A stretch of 7,721 nt of DNA from Pseudomonadota bacterium (lineage in GTDB: Bacteria; Pseudomonadota; Gammaproteobacteria; Burkholderiales; Burkholderiaceae_B), in contig JAEYVD010000758.1 of assembly GCA_023432075.1 (NCBI GenBank), positions 1-7,721 of the forward strand, given 5' to 3'. Below the pieces are notes generated by a model, which saw only the letters and a program-made list of their open reading frames with translations, had not been told where the DNA came from and did no database searches. The position numbers were made by a program, and so were the translations under genes. This document shows positions 1 to 5,708 of the stretch, piece after piece (the first letter of the stretch is position 1; each line of letters opens with the position of its first letter).

Positions 1-159
1 TTGCAAAAGACGCTGGCCTCGCCCGACTTGAAGGAACGGCTGGCGGCGCAGGGCACGCAGCTTTACACGGGTACGCCCGACGAATATCAGCGCTTCATTG
101 GCGGCGAAAAGACCAAGTGGGCCGAGATCGTGAAGCGCGCCAATATCAAGATGGAATAG
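1..159 (+). CDS. Bug-family (TctC-like) tripartite tricarboxylate transporter substrate-binding protein, C-terminal fragment
   Basis: The open frame enters from the left edge and ends at TAG 157-159, giving the last 52 residues of a protein whose start is outside the window. The fragment includes LKERLAAQG, then a TPDEYQRFI segment, then KWAEIVKRANIK before the stop. This is the usual C-terminal pattern of Bug/TctC periplasmic solute-binding proteins ('...L...G......P.EF..F...E..KW..VVK.A.I...'). Such proteins capture small carboxylates in the periplasm for TctAB-type carriers, or act as orphan receptors, and are greatly expanded in Bordetella and Achromobacter. The ligand cannot be inferred. 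The stop codon overlaps an AGGAG sequence (158-162), so the downstream genes probably share its transcript. Family call is fairly secure from the tail alone. Confidence 0.82.
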   Translation: MQKTLASPDLKERLAAQGTQLYTGTPDEYQRFIGGEKTKWAEIVKRANIKME

Positions 160-170
160 GAGACACGCAT

Positions 171-191
171 ATGGAAAGGAGCTACGCATGA
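171..191 (+). CDS. possible six-codon minicistron (MERSYA) coupled to the GST gene
   Basis: ATG 171-173 is preceded by AGGAG at 158-162 with 8-base spacing and opens a frame of six codons, MERSYA, ending at TGA 189-191. That stop overlaps the GST start codon (188-190) as ATGA. The minicistron also contains the GST Shine-Dalgarno sequence (AAAGGAG, 175-181) inside its second to fourth codons. This arrangement would let ribosomes terminating here reinitiate at the GST gene. Seen directly: the codons, both Shine-Dalgarno sequences and the overlap. Inference: that it is translated. It could equally be a chance ATG in a purine-rich leader. Confidence 0.25.
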   Translation: MERSYA

Positions 192-832
192 ATACCGGGG
201 CTTCCCACCCGCTGGCGGGCAAGCCGCTGGAACTGGCCGATACGCTGCGGTCGGGCAACGCATGGAAGATCCGGCTGGCCTGCGGGCTGATGGGCCTGCC
301 GGTCAAGCGGCGCACGTTCGACATCGTTCAGGGCGACCTGGAAACCGAGGCGTTCGCGCGCATCAATCCGTGGCGGCAGGTGCCGGCGCTGTTGACGCCG
401 GAAGGGCAGTGGCTGGCGGAGTCGCAGGCGATCCTGTGGTATCTGGGCATGGGCACGTCGTGGCTGCCGGAGGACCGGCTGGCGCAGGCGCAGGTGTTGA
501 GCTGGCTGAGTTTCGAGCAGACGCAGCACATGCACGCGTTTGCGCAGCCGTGCCTCTTGATCCACCTGCGCCAGACCGCCAAGACGGACGATCCCGACAT
601 GGTGGCGGGGCGCGCGGCGGGCATTAAGGCCGCCGCGCTGATGGACGGCCACCTGGCGGGCCGCGAGTTTCTGGTGGGTGCCTCGCCCACCATCGCGGAT
701 ATCGCCCTGTACCCTTACACGAGCATGGCGGGCGAGGGCGGTTACGACCTTTCCGGCTTTGCGCACATCACTGCCTGGCTGGCCCGCATGCGCGCCTTGC
801 CGGGATTTACGCCGTTGATGGAAACGGCATGA
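188..832 (+). CDS. glutathione S-transferase family protein
   Basis: A 214-residue protein of normal length for a soluble bacterial GST. The N-terminal thioredoxin-like domain (about residues 13-90) shows the RSGNAWKIRLA segment (21-31), whose S22 is the likely thiol-activating residue. It continues with INPWRQVPALL (59-69), carrying the cis-Pro before the glutathione-backbone contact, and ESQAIL (78-83), the gamma-glutamyl binding motif. The all-helical C-terminal domain (about 95-210) has the N-capping segment SPTIADIALYPYT (166-178). The start at 188 is set by AAAGGAG at 175-181 with 6-base spacing. It lies 28 bases after the Bug gene and 7 before the aldolase-fold gene, so the three are likely cotranscribed. 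In such a context it could be a glutathione-dependent isomerase, dehalogenase or lyase in a catabolic route rather than a detoxification enzyme. The substrate is unknown. Confidence 0.88.
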   Translation: MNTGASHPLAGKPLELADTLRSGNAWKIRLACGLMGLPVKRRTFDIVQGDLETEAFARINPWRQVPALLTPEGQWLAESQAILWYLGMGTSWLPEDRLAQAQVLSWLSFEQTQHMHAFAQPCLLIHLRQTAKTDDPDMVAGRAAGIKAAALMDGHLAGREFLVGASPTIADIALYPYTSMAGEGGYDLSGFAHITAWLARMRALPGFTPLMETA

Positions 833-833
833 C

Positions 834-837
834 GGAG
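834..837 (+). promoter_or_regulatory. Shine-Dalgarno sequence that decides the aldolase-fold gene start
   Basis: GGAG at 834-837 stands 2 bases before ATG 840 and 5 bases before ATG 843. The second spacing is much more workable for initiation, so 843 is preferred over the in-frame ATG at 840. The choice changes the protein by one methionine only. Confidence 0.55.
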
Positions 838-842
838 ACATG

Positions 843-1625
843 ATGGCCGATACGATGCACCTGGGAAAGGACGAACTGATTGCGCGCGCGCAGGTCGAGA
901 TGCAGCGTCAGTTCGACACCCCGCAATGGACATTGCGCGAGCGGCTGGCGCTGACCTGCCGCATCCTCTTTGACGGCGGGCATGATTCGGGCCTGGCGGG
1001 CCAGATCACGGCACGCGCCGACGCGCCCGACCGCTACTTCACGCAGCGTTTGGGGTTGGGCTTCGACGAGATCACGGCAAGCAACCTGCTGCTGGTGGAC
1101 GAAGACCTGCGCGTGCAGGAAGGTGGCGGCATGCCCAATCCGGCAAACCGCTTTCATTCGTGGATCTACCGCGCGCGGCCCGACGTGAACTGCATCATCC
1201 ACACGCATCCGCTGCACGTGGCGTCGCTGTCCATGCTGGAGGTTCCGCTTGAGGTCTCGCACATGGACAACTGCCCGCTCTACGGCGACGTGGCGTTCCT
1301 GAAGGACTGGCCGGGCGTGCCGGTGGGCAACGAGGAAGGCGAGATCATTTCCAAGGCGCTGGGTTCCAAGCGCGCCATCCTGCTGTCGCATCACGGCATG
1401 CTGATTGCGGCCGGGTCGGTGGAAGAAGCCTGCGTGCTGGCGCTGCAGTTCGAGCGTGCCGCCCGGATGCAGCTGCTGGCGATGGCCGCGGGCAAGATCC
1501 AGCCGATTCCGCCGGAACTGGGCCGCGAGGCGCACGACTGGATTCTGACGCCCAAGCGGTCGCAGGTGGGGTTCTCGTACTATGCGCGCCGCGCCCTGCG
1601 GGCGCACCCTGATGTGCTGAGCTAG
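843..1625 (+). CDS. class II aldolase/adducin family protein
   Basis: A 260-residue cytoplasmic protein (261 if started at ATG 840) of the class II aldolase/adducin head fold. The family's metal site is visible as HTH (H120, H122) in CIIHTHPLH and as the SHHG segment (H183/H184), matching the two-plus-one histidine zinc ligands of fuculose-phosphate aldolase FucA. Other family marks are SGLAGQIT near 49-56 and NPANRFHSWIYRARPDV near 99-115. Aligned on RFH (103-105), the position of the FucA catalytic Glu73 is occupied by Ala (A101), so a classical aldol cleavage mechanism is doubtful. This places it with the widespread uncharacterised adducin-like group rather than with FucA or RhaD. It follows the GST gene by 10 bases and the Bug gene in the same direction, so it probably acts in the same pathway. 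The substrate is unknown; decarboxylase or epimerase activity is also known in this fold. Confidence 0.87.
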   Translation: MADTMHLGKDELIARAQVEMQRQFDTPQWTLRERLALTCRILFDGGHDSGLAGQITARADAPDRYFTQRLGLGFDEITASNLLLVDEDLRVQEGGGMPNPANRFHSWIYRARPDVNCIIHTHPLHVASLSMLEVPLEVSHMDNCPLYGDVAFLKDWPGVPVGNEEGEIISKALGSKRAILLSHHGMLIAAGSVEEACVLALQFERAARMQLLAMAAGKIQPIPPELGREAHDWILTPKRSQVGFSYYARRALRAHPDVLS

Positions 1626-1703
1626 GCGAAGCAGGGCGGGGCGGCTCGACGGCGGCGGGCTTTTGGGGCATTCTTGCCGGTTGTATTTGCGCATTCCCTG
1701 CCC

Positions 1704-2258
1704 ATGATCGACCTGCCGCACCGCCTACGCACCTTGCGCCGCCAGCAAACCCTGTCCCTGGAACAGCTGGCGCAGCGCACGGGATTGACCAAAAGCTATC
1801 TCTCCAAACTGGAGCGGGGCTTGAGCGAGCCGTCGATTTCCACGGTGCTGCGCCTGGCCGAGGCCTATGGCGTGGGCGTGTCCCAACTGGTCGGGGACGA
1901 CGGCGCCGCGCAAGACGAAGTGGTCAGCGTGGTGCGGGTGGCCGACCGGGAGGCCCTGCAGCGGCGCGGCCTGGGCAGCGAGTACCATTACGAGTCGCTG
2001 GCGGGGCGGCGCAAGGTCAAGGCGATGGAGCCTTTCGTGGTGCATCCGCCGCGCGAATTTCCGGACGCCGCCGCGGTGTTTCCGCATCCGGGCGAGGAAT
2101 TCCTGCTGGTGCTCAAGGGCGCCATCGAGGTCCACGTGGGCGAACGCCAGTTCCGCCTGGAGACCGGCGATTCCGTCTACTTCGACTCCGAATTGCCGCA
2201 CCGCATGCGCACCGTCAGCCGGGCCATGGCCGAGGTGCTGGTGGTGGCGGCGCACTGA
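1704..2258 (+). CDS. XRE-family transcriptional regulator with C-terminal cupin domain
   Basis: A 184-residue one-component regulator. Residues about 7-61 form an HTH_3 domain, with LEQLAQRTGLTKSYLSKLERG (19-39) as the DNA-recognition helix-turn-helix, followed by SEPSISTVLRLAEAYGV. Residues about 110-180 form a double-stranded beta-helix cupin: HPGEEFLLVLKG is a degenerate first cupin motif with one His, and GDSVYFDSELPHRM is the second motif with its His. Regulators of this architecture (PuuR type) bind a small metabolite in the cupin and usually repress adjacent catabolic genes. The start at ATG 1704 is chosen because the HTH begins right after it. An in-frame TTG at 1674 would add 10 residues without family resemblance. 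No clear Shine-Dalgarno sequence precedes 1704, so weak or leaderless initiation is possible. It lies 78 bases after the aldolase-fold gene and 50 before the cupin gene; either could be its target. Confidence 0.88.
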   Translation: MIDLPHRLRTLRRQQTLSLEQLAQRTGLTKSYLSKLERGLSEPSISTVLRLAEAYGVGVSQLVGDDGAAQDEVVSVVRVADREALQRRGLGSEYHYESLAGRRKVKAMEPFVVHPPREFPDAAAVFPHPGEEFLLVLKGAIEVHVGERQFRLETGDSVYFDSELPHRMRTVSRAMAEVLVVAAH

Positions 2259-2308
2259 ACGCCCGGGGCCGGCTCACTGACTCGCTATTGAAAGACACAG
2301 GACCAACC

Positions 2309-2674
2309 ATGAAAAACGATCAATCGCGGCTTGTCCGCATCGATGCCGGCCCGATGAAGAACCCGGTGCCCGGCAAGCCGCGCCGCCCGATTTCGGGCGA
2401 TGCCGCGTTTCGGACCGTGACCGCCTTTGAAGGCAACGCGGGCAAGGCCGAGGCCGGCGTGTGGGAAAGCACGGCGGGCTCGTTCCAGTCCAACACCACC
2501 GGCTACATCGAATTCGGCTATATCGTCGAAGGCGCCGCGCGTCTTGTGGACCCGGACGGCACGGTGCACGCGCTGACCGTGGGCGAAGCCTTTGTCATGC
2601 CCGAAGGCTATACGGGCCGCTGGGAAGTCGACCACTTCGTCAAGAAGATCTATTTCATCACCCGCATGGGCTGA
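2309..2674 (+). CDS. small cupin protein, DUF861 / Cupin_3 type
   Basis: A 121-residue single-domain cupin. The core from about residue 50 to the end (SFQSNTTGYIEFGYIVEG, then a DPDG turn, VGEAFVMPEGYTGRWEV and VKKIYFI) follows the Cupin_3 pattern seen in EutQ- and ureidoglycine-aminohydrolase-like proteins, including the conserved tryptophan before the last strands. The canonical first-motif His residues of metal cupins are not evident, so an enzymatic role is uncertain; these small proteins may bind ligands or act in amine or amino-acid breakdown. ATG 2309 is preceded by AGGA at 2299-2302 with 6-base spacing; an in-frame TTG at 2288 is less likely. It sits between the XRE-cupin regulator and pdxY, all in the same direction with gaps of 50 and 41 bases, so cotranscription is plausible. 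No specific function is assigned. Confidence 0.8.
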   Translation: MKNDQSRLVRIDAGPMKNPVPGKPRRPISGDAAFRTVTAFEGNAGKAEAGVWESTAGSFQSNTTGYIEFGYIVEGAARLVDPDGTVHALTVGEAFVMPEGYTGRWEVDHFVKKIYFITRMG

Positions 2675-2715
2675 ACCGCTCGGCGACACCCCGAACACAA
2701 CCCGGAGCAATCCTC

Positions 2716-3579
2716 ATGACCGCAATTCCCGCTGCCCCCACGCCGGGCGCAGCGCTGCCCGCCCGCACCGCGCAGGTGGATGTCGTCTCGATCCAGTCCC
2801 AGGTCGTCTACGGCTATGTCGGCAACAACGCCGCCATGCCGGTGTTCCGCAAGGCGGGACTGCGCGCCATTGCGCTGCCCACCGTCATCCTCAGCAATAC
2901 GCCGCACTATCCCACCCTGCACGGCGGGGCGGTGCCGCTAGACTGGTTCGAGGGCTTGCTGAAAGGGTTGGACGAGCGGCGCGTGAGCCAGGTGGCGCGC
3001 GCGGTGGTCTGCGGATATCTGGGGCAGCCGGGGCAGGCCGGATTGCTGGCGCAATGGCTGTCGGCCGTGCGGGCCTCGCGTCCTGAGCTGCGGGTGTTCA
3101 TCGACCCGGTCATGGGCGATCGCAATGACGGGCTCTACGTGGACGAGGGGCTGGTCGCGCAGTATCGCGATCTGCTGGTGCCGCTGGCCGAGGGCATGAC
3201 GCCCAATCATTTCGAGCTGGAATTGCTGGTGGGCCGTGCGCTGTCGTCGGTCGATGAAGTGGTGACCGCCGCCCGCGAGTTGATCGCGCGCGGGCCGCAG
3301 TGGATCGTCGCGACCAGCGCCGCGCCGATGACGGCGGCGCCCGGCACGTTGCAATTGGTGGTGGTCACGCGGGACGACGTCACGGTCGTGACCCATCCCG
3401 AGATCGCCATTCCGCCGTCGGTGCACGGCACGGGCGACGTGTTTATGGCGGGCGTGTCGTCGCGACTGCTGAACGGCCTGACGCTGGTTCAGGCGGTTCG
3501 CGAAGCCGCCACCCAGGTCACGGTGACGCTGCAGCGCACCCGCGAACTGGGCTGGGAAGAGCTGGCCGCCGAGGGCTAG
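2716..3579 (+). CDS. pdxY: pyridoxal kinase PdxY
   Basis: A 287-residue ribokinase-superfamily enzyme that phosphorylates pyridoxal to pyridoxal 5'-phosphate with ATP in the cytoplasmic vitamin B6 salvage route. The substrate-binding SIQSQVVYGYVGNNAA segment is at 25-40, GYLG at 100-103, DPVMGD at 130-135, TPNHFELELL at 162-171 and the anion-hole/catalytic HGTGD at 237-241, with D241 as the expected base. E. coli PdxY has GVGD there; the GTGD seen here is the commoner superfamily form. Length matches the family (about 286), with roughly 20 extra residues (rich in Ala and Pro) before the first strand. The start is supported by GGAG at 2704-2707, 8 bases upstream. It may be cotranscribed with the cupin gene 41 bases before it. 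The gene ends facing cynS. An upstream extension of the frame back to 2461 overlaps the cupin gene and has no family match. Confidence 0.92.
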   Translation: MTAIPAAPTPGAALPARTAQVDVVSIQSQVVYGYVGNNAAMPVFRKAGLRAIALPTVILSNTPHYPTLHGGAVPLDWFEGLLKGLDERRVSQVARAVVCGYLGQPGQAGLLAQWLSAVRASRPELRVFIDPVMGDRNDGLYVDEGLVAQYRDLLVPLAEGMTPNHFELELLVGRALSSVDEVVTAARELIARGPQWIVATSAAPMTAAPGTLQLVVVTRDDVTVVTHPEIAIPPSVHGTGDVFMAGVSSRLLNGLTLVQAVREAATQVTVTLQRTRELGWEELAAEG

Positions 3580-3584
3580 CCGCG

Positions 3585-3602
3585 GGCGGGGCCTGCCCCG
3601 CC
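3585..3602. terminator. possible bidirectional terminator hairpin between pdxY and cynS
   Basis: GGCGGGG (3585-3591) and CCCCGCC (3596-3602) form a perfect 7-bp GC stem around the 4-base loop CCTG. It lies in the 33-base space between two convergent genes, where a shared terminator is expected. Neither strand has a following T tract (only CTTT at 3611-3614 on the plus strand), so intrinsic termination would be weak and the hairpin may mainly protect transcript ends. Confidence 0.35.
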
Positions 3603-3612
3603 TGACGCGCCT

Positions 3613-4059
3613 TTAGTACGTCTTGTACGGCAGGAACTTGCCGCTCATCACGATCTGCACGCGGTCGCCCTTGGGGTCGGCCTCGCGCGACAGATCCATC
3701 TTGAAGTCGATGGCGCTCATGATGCCATCGCCAAACTCTTCATTGATCAGCGCCTTGAAGGTGGTGCCGTAGACGTTGATCAGTTCATAGAAGCGGTAGA
3801 TCAGCGGGTCGGTGGGCACGGTGCTGGGCAGCGAGCCCTTGTAGGGCACGACCTGCAACTGCACGACGGCGTCAGCGGGCAGGTCCAGCACGCGGGCGGC
3901 GGCCAGCGCCTGTTCCTCGGTCATGGTCATTTGGCCCAGCAGCGCGGCGGTGGTCCATTCCTTGCTCTGGCCGACGGCTTCGGCGATGGCGCCCCACGAG
4001 AGCTTTTTTTCCAGCTTGCGGGTGACGACGAGTTCAGTGACTTCAGCGCGGGACATCAT
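3613..4059 (-). CDS. cynS: cyanate hydratase (cyanase)
   Basis: A 148-residue cytoplasmic enzyme that converts cyanate and bicarbonate to carbamate plus CO2; the carbamate then falls apart to ammonia and CO2. The N-terminal helical part (about 1-75) resembles an HTH fold, as in all cyanases. The C-terminal catalytic part holds TDPLIYRFYELINVYG (83-98) and GDGIMSAIDFKMDL (110-123). R89, E92 and S115 correspond to the E. coli triad Arg96, Glu99 and Ser122, with identical spacing. Length is close to the E. coli enzyme (156), so it is complete. ATG 4059 has AAGGAG at 4069-4074 with 9-base spacing; a second in-frame ATG follows directly at 4056. It is the last gene of the ABC operon, 6 bases after the ATPase gene, and its Shine-Dalgarno sequence is formed by the ATPase's final Lys-Glu codons. 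This strongly suggests that the transporter feeds it cyanate. Confidence 0.97.
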   Translation of the reverse strand: MMSRAEVTELVVTRKLEKKLSWGAIAEAVGQSKEWTTAALLGQMTMTEEQALAAARVLDLPADAVVQLQVVPYKGSLPSTVPTDPLIYRFYELINVYGTTFKALINEEFGDGIMSAIDFKMDLSREADPKGDRVQIVMSGKFLPYKTY

Positions 4060-4065
4060 GGTGGT

Positions 4066-4860
4066 TCACTCCTTGTGGATGGCCTTGTCGACCAGGAAGT
4101 CGACGAGATGGTTTCGGATGTCGTAATAGCGGGGTTCGTGATGCAGGCTGGCGCGCGTGCGGTCGCGCGGCAGGTCCACGGTGACGGATTCGGCGATGCG
4201 GGCGTACGGACCCGCGCTCATGAGCAGGATGCGGTCCGACAGCAGGATGGCCTCGTCGACGTCGTGCGTGATCATGAAGACGGTCTGGCGGGTTTCCTGG
4301 ACGATGGCGCGCAGCTCGTCCTGGATGGCGCCGCGGGTCAGCGCGTCCAGCGCGCCAAAGGGTTCGTCCAGCAGAAGCATCTTGGGCTGGATCGCAAAGG
4401 CGCGGGCGATGCCCACGCGCTGCTTCATGCCGCCGGACAGTTCGCAGGGCTTCTTGCCGGCGGCGTGGCCCAGCCCGACCATGTCGAGGTAACGCTGGCT
4501 GTGCGCGCGCACCTGTTCGCGGCTGTAGGCGGGCCAGCGCGAACGCACGCCGAATTCCACGTTTTGCAGCGCCGTCAGCCACGGCAAGAGCGCGTGCGCC
4601 TGGAACACGACGCCGCGTTCCAGCGACGGCCCCGAAATCTGGCGGCCGTCCATGATGACGATGCCTTCGTTGCTGTCGTCGATGCCGGCCAGCACGTTAA
4701 GGATGGTGGTCTTGCCGCAGCCTGAGTGGCCGATGACGCAGACGAACTGGCCCTTGTCGATCTGGAAATCGATGTTCTCGAAGACGGGCGGCTGCGGACG
4801 GCCATCGCGCCCCGGGTAGCGCTTGCCCAGCCCTTGGACCTGCAGGAAAGATTGGCTCAT
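4066..4860 (-). CDS. nitrate/cyanate-type ABC transporter ATP-binding protein (NrtD/CynD/TauB-like)
   Basis: A 264-residue cytoplasmic ATPase that powers the importer encoded by the two upstream genes. In order: Walker A GHSGCGKT (44-51), Q-loop Q87 in VVFQAHALLPW, ABC signature LSGGMKQR (141-148), Walker B MLLLDEP (161-167), D-loop GALD (169-172) and the switch histidine H199 in MITHD. The tail ARIAESVTVDLPRDR (220-234) is typical of the nitrate/sulfonate/taurine importer ATPase subfamily. The start at 4860 is set by GGGAG of the preceding gene's last codons, 8 bases upstream. The reading frame stays open much further upstream but only as an overlap of the permease gene. The gap to the permease is 5 bases and to cynS 6 bases, so the genes form one translationally coupled operon. 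The substrate, cyanate, is inferred from cynS; nitrate or another small anion cannot be excluded. Confidence 0.93.
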   Translation of the reverse strand: MSQSFLQVQGLGKRYPGRDGRPQPPVFENIDFQIDKGQFVCVIGHSGCGKTTILNVLAGIDDSNEGIVIMDGRQISGPSLERGVVFQAHALLPWLTALQNVEFGVRSRWPAYSREQVRAHSQRYLDMVGLGHAAGKKPCELSGGMKQRVGIARAFAIQPKMLLLDEPFGALDALTRGAIQDELRAIVQETRQTVFMITHDVDEAILLSDRILLMSAGPYARIAESVTVDLPRDRTRASLHHEPRYYDIRNHLVDFLVDKAIHKE

Positions 4861-4865
4861 GCGCG

Positions 4866-5708
4866 TTACTCCCGATAGCTCACCAGCCGCGCGGCGCGCG
4901 CCAGCAGGTTGTCCAGCAGCATGCCGATCAGGCCAATGAAGACGATGGCGCAGATGATGTTGGAGATGGACAGGTTGTTCCATTCGTTCCAGACGAAGTA
5001 GCCGATGCCGGTGCCGCCGATCAGCATTTCGGCGGCCACGATCACCAGCCACGCGATGCCGACCGAGATGCGCATGCCGGTCATGATGGTGGGCGCGGCG
5101 GCGGGCAGGATGACTTGCAGCGCGGTGCGCAACCGCGACACCTCCAGCGTGCGCGCCACGTTCAGCCAATCCTGCCGCACGGCGCCCACGCCGAACGCGG
5201 TGTTCACCAGCATGGGCCACAACGAGCAGATGAAGATCACGAAGACGGCGGAGGTGTTGGCGTCCTTGATGGTGTAGAGCGCCAGCGGCATCCACGCCAA
5301 GGGCGAGATCGGCTTGAGCACCTGGATGAAGGGATCGAACGCGCGGTAAACGGTGCGCGACATGCCGATCAGGAACCCGAGCGGGATGGCCACCAGCGCG
5401 GCCAGGCCGAAGCCCGTCAGCACCCGCGCCACGGAGTAGCCCAGCTGGATCCCGATGCCTTTGTCGTTCGGTCCGCGGTCGTAGAACGGATCCTTCAAGT
5501 GCTGCCACAGCTGCGCGCCGACTTCGGCGGGACCGGGGAACGGCGTCTTGGACCCGCTGGCCGCGGCGTTGCCGACCAGCGCCGCGTAAGCCGGGTCCAC
5601 CGTCGCTTCGCCCGCATCGGGACGGGTGGCGGCGTGCCAGAGCAGCAGGAATGCCAGGAACAGGGCGATGGACAGGAACGTGGCCCGCCAGTGTTGCACC
5701 GACCCCAT
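4866..5708 (-). CDS. nitrate/cyanate-type ABC transporter permease (NrtB/CynB-like)
   Basis: A 280-residue inner-membrane subunit of the BPD_transp_1 family. A first hydrophobic segment lies at about 10-27, followed by a polar stretch (28-88) with an FPGPAEVGAQLW region. Further membrane segments are at about 93-116, 133-172 (PISPLAWMPLALYT, then FVIFICSLWPMLVNT), 212-230 (ISVGIAWLVIVAAEML) and 247-270. The cytoplasmic EAA-type coupling loop that docks on the ATPase is WLNVARTLEVSRLRTALQVI followed by LPAAAP (181-206). The pattern 'MRISVGIAWLVIVAAEML.G..GIG.F.W..WN' is the family mark of NrtB/CmpB-like permeases. Its start codon overlaps the binding-protein stop by one base (TGATG), with GGAGG 6 bases before it, so translation is coupled. 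It presumably works as a homodimer, since no second permease gene is seen. Confidence 0.93.
   Translation of the reverse strand: MGSVQHWRATFLSIALFLAFLLLWHAATRPDAGEATVDPAYAALVGNAAASGSKTPFPGPAEVGAQLWQHLKDPFYDRGPNDKGIGIQLGYSVARVLTGFGLAALVAIPLGFLIGMSRTVYRAFDPFIQVLKPISPLAWMPLALYTIKDANTSAVFVIFICSLWPMLVNTAFGVGAVRQDWLNVARTLEVSRLRTALQVILPAAAPTIMTGMRISVGIAWLVIVAAEMLIGGTGIGYFVWNEWNNLSISNIICAIVFIGLIGMLLDNLLARAARLVSYRE

Noticed and set aside
1626..1703. Possible terminator or operator between the aldolase-fold gene and the XRE regulator (GCATTC direct repeats at 1668 and 1691; GGCA/TGCC dyad at 1667-1678)
   Set aside because: The repeats are only 4-6 bases long, no stable stem followed by T residues is present, and nothing distinguishes them from chance.
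807..1721. Minus-strand open frame of 304 codons antisense to the aldolase-fold gene
   Set aside because: Arg/His/Gln-rich composition typical of antisense frames; the plus strand carries a clear enzyme family match over the same span.
2461..2715. In-frame upstream extension of pdxY overlapping the cupin gene
   Set aside because: The extra 85 residues are Arg/Gly-rich, resemble nothing in PdxY, and the ATG at 2716 has a good Shine-Dalgarno and the right family length.
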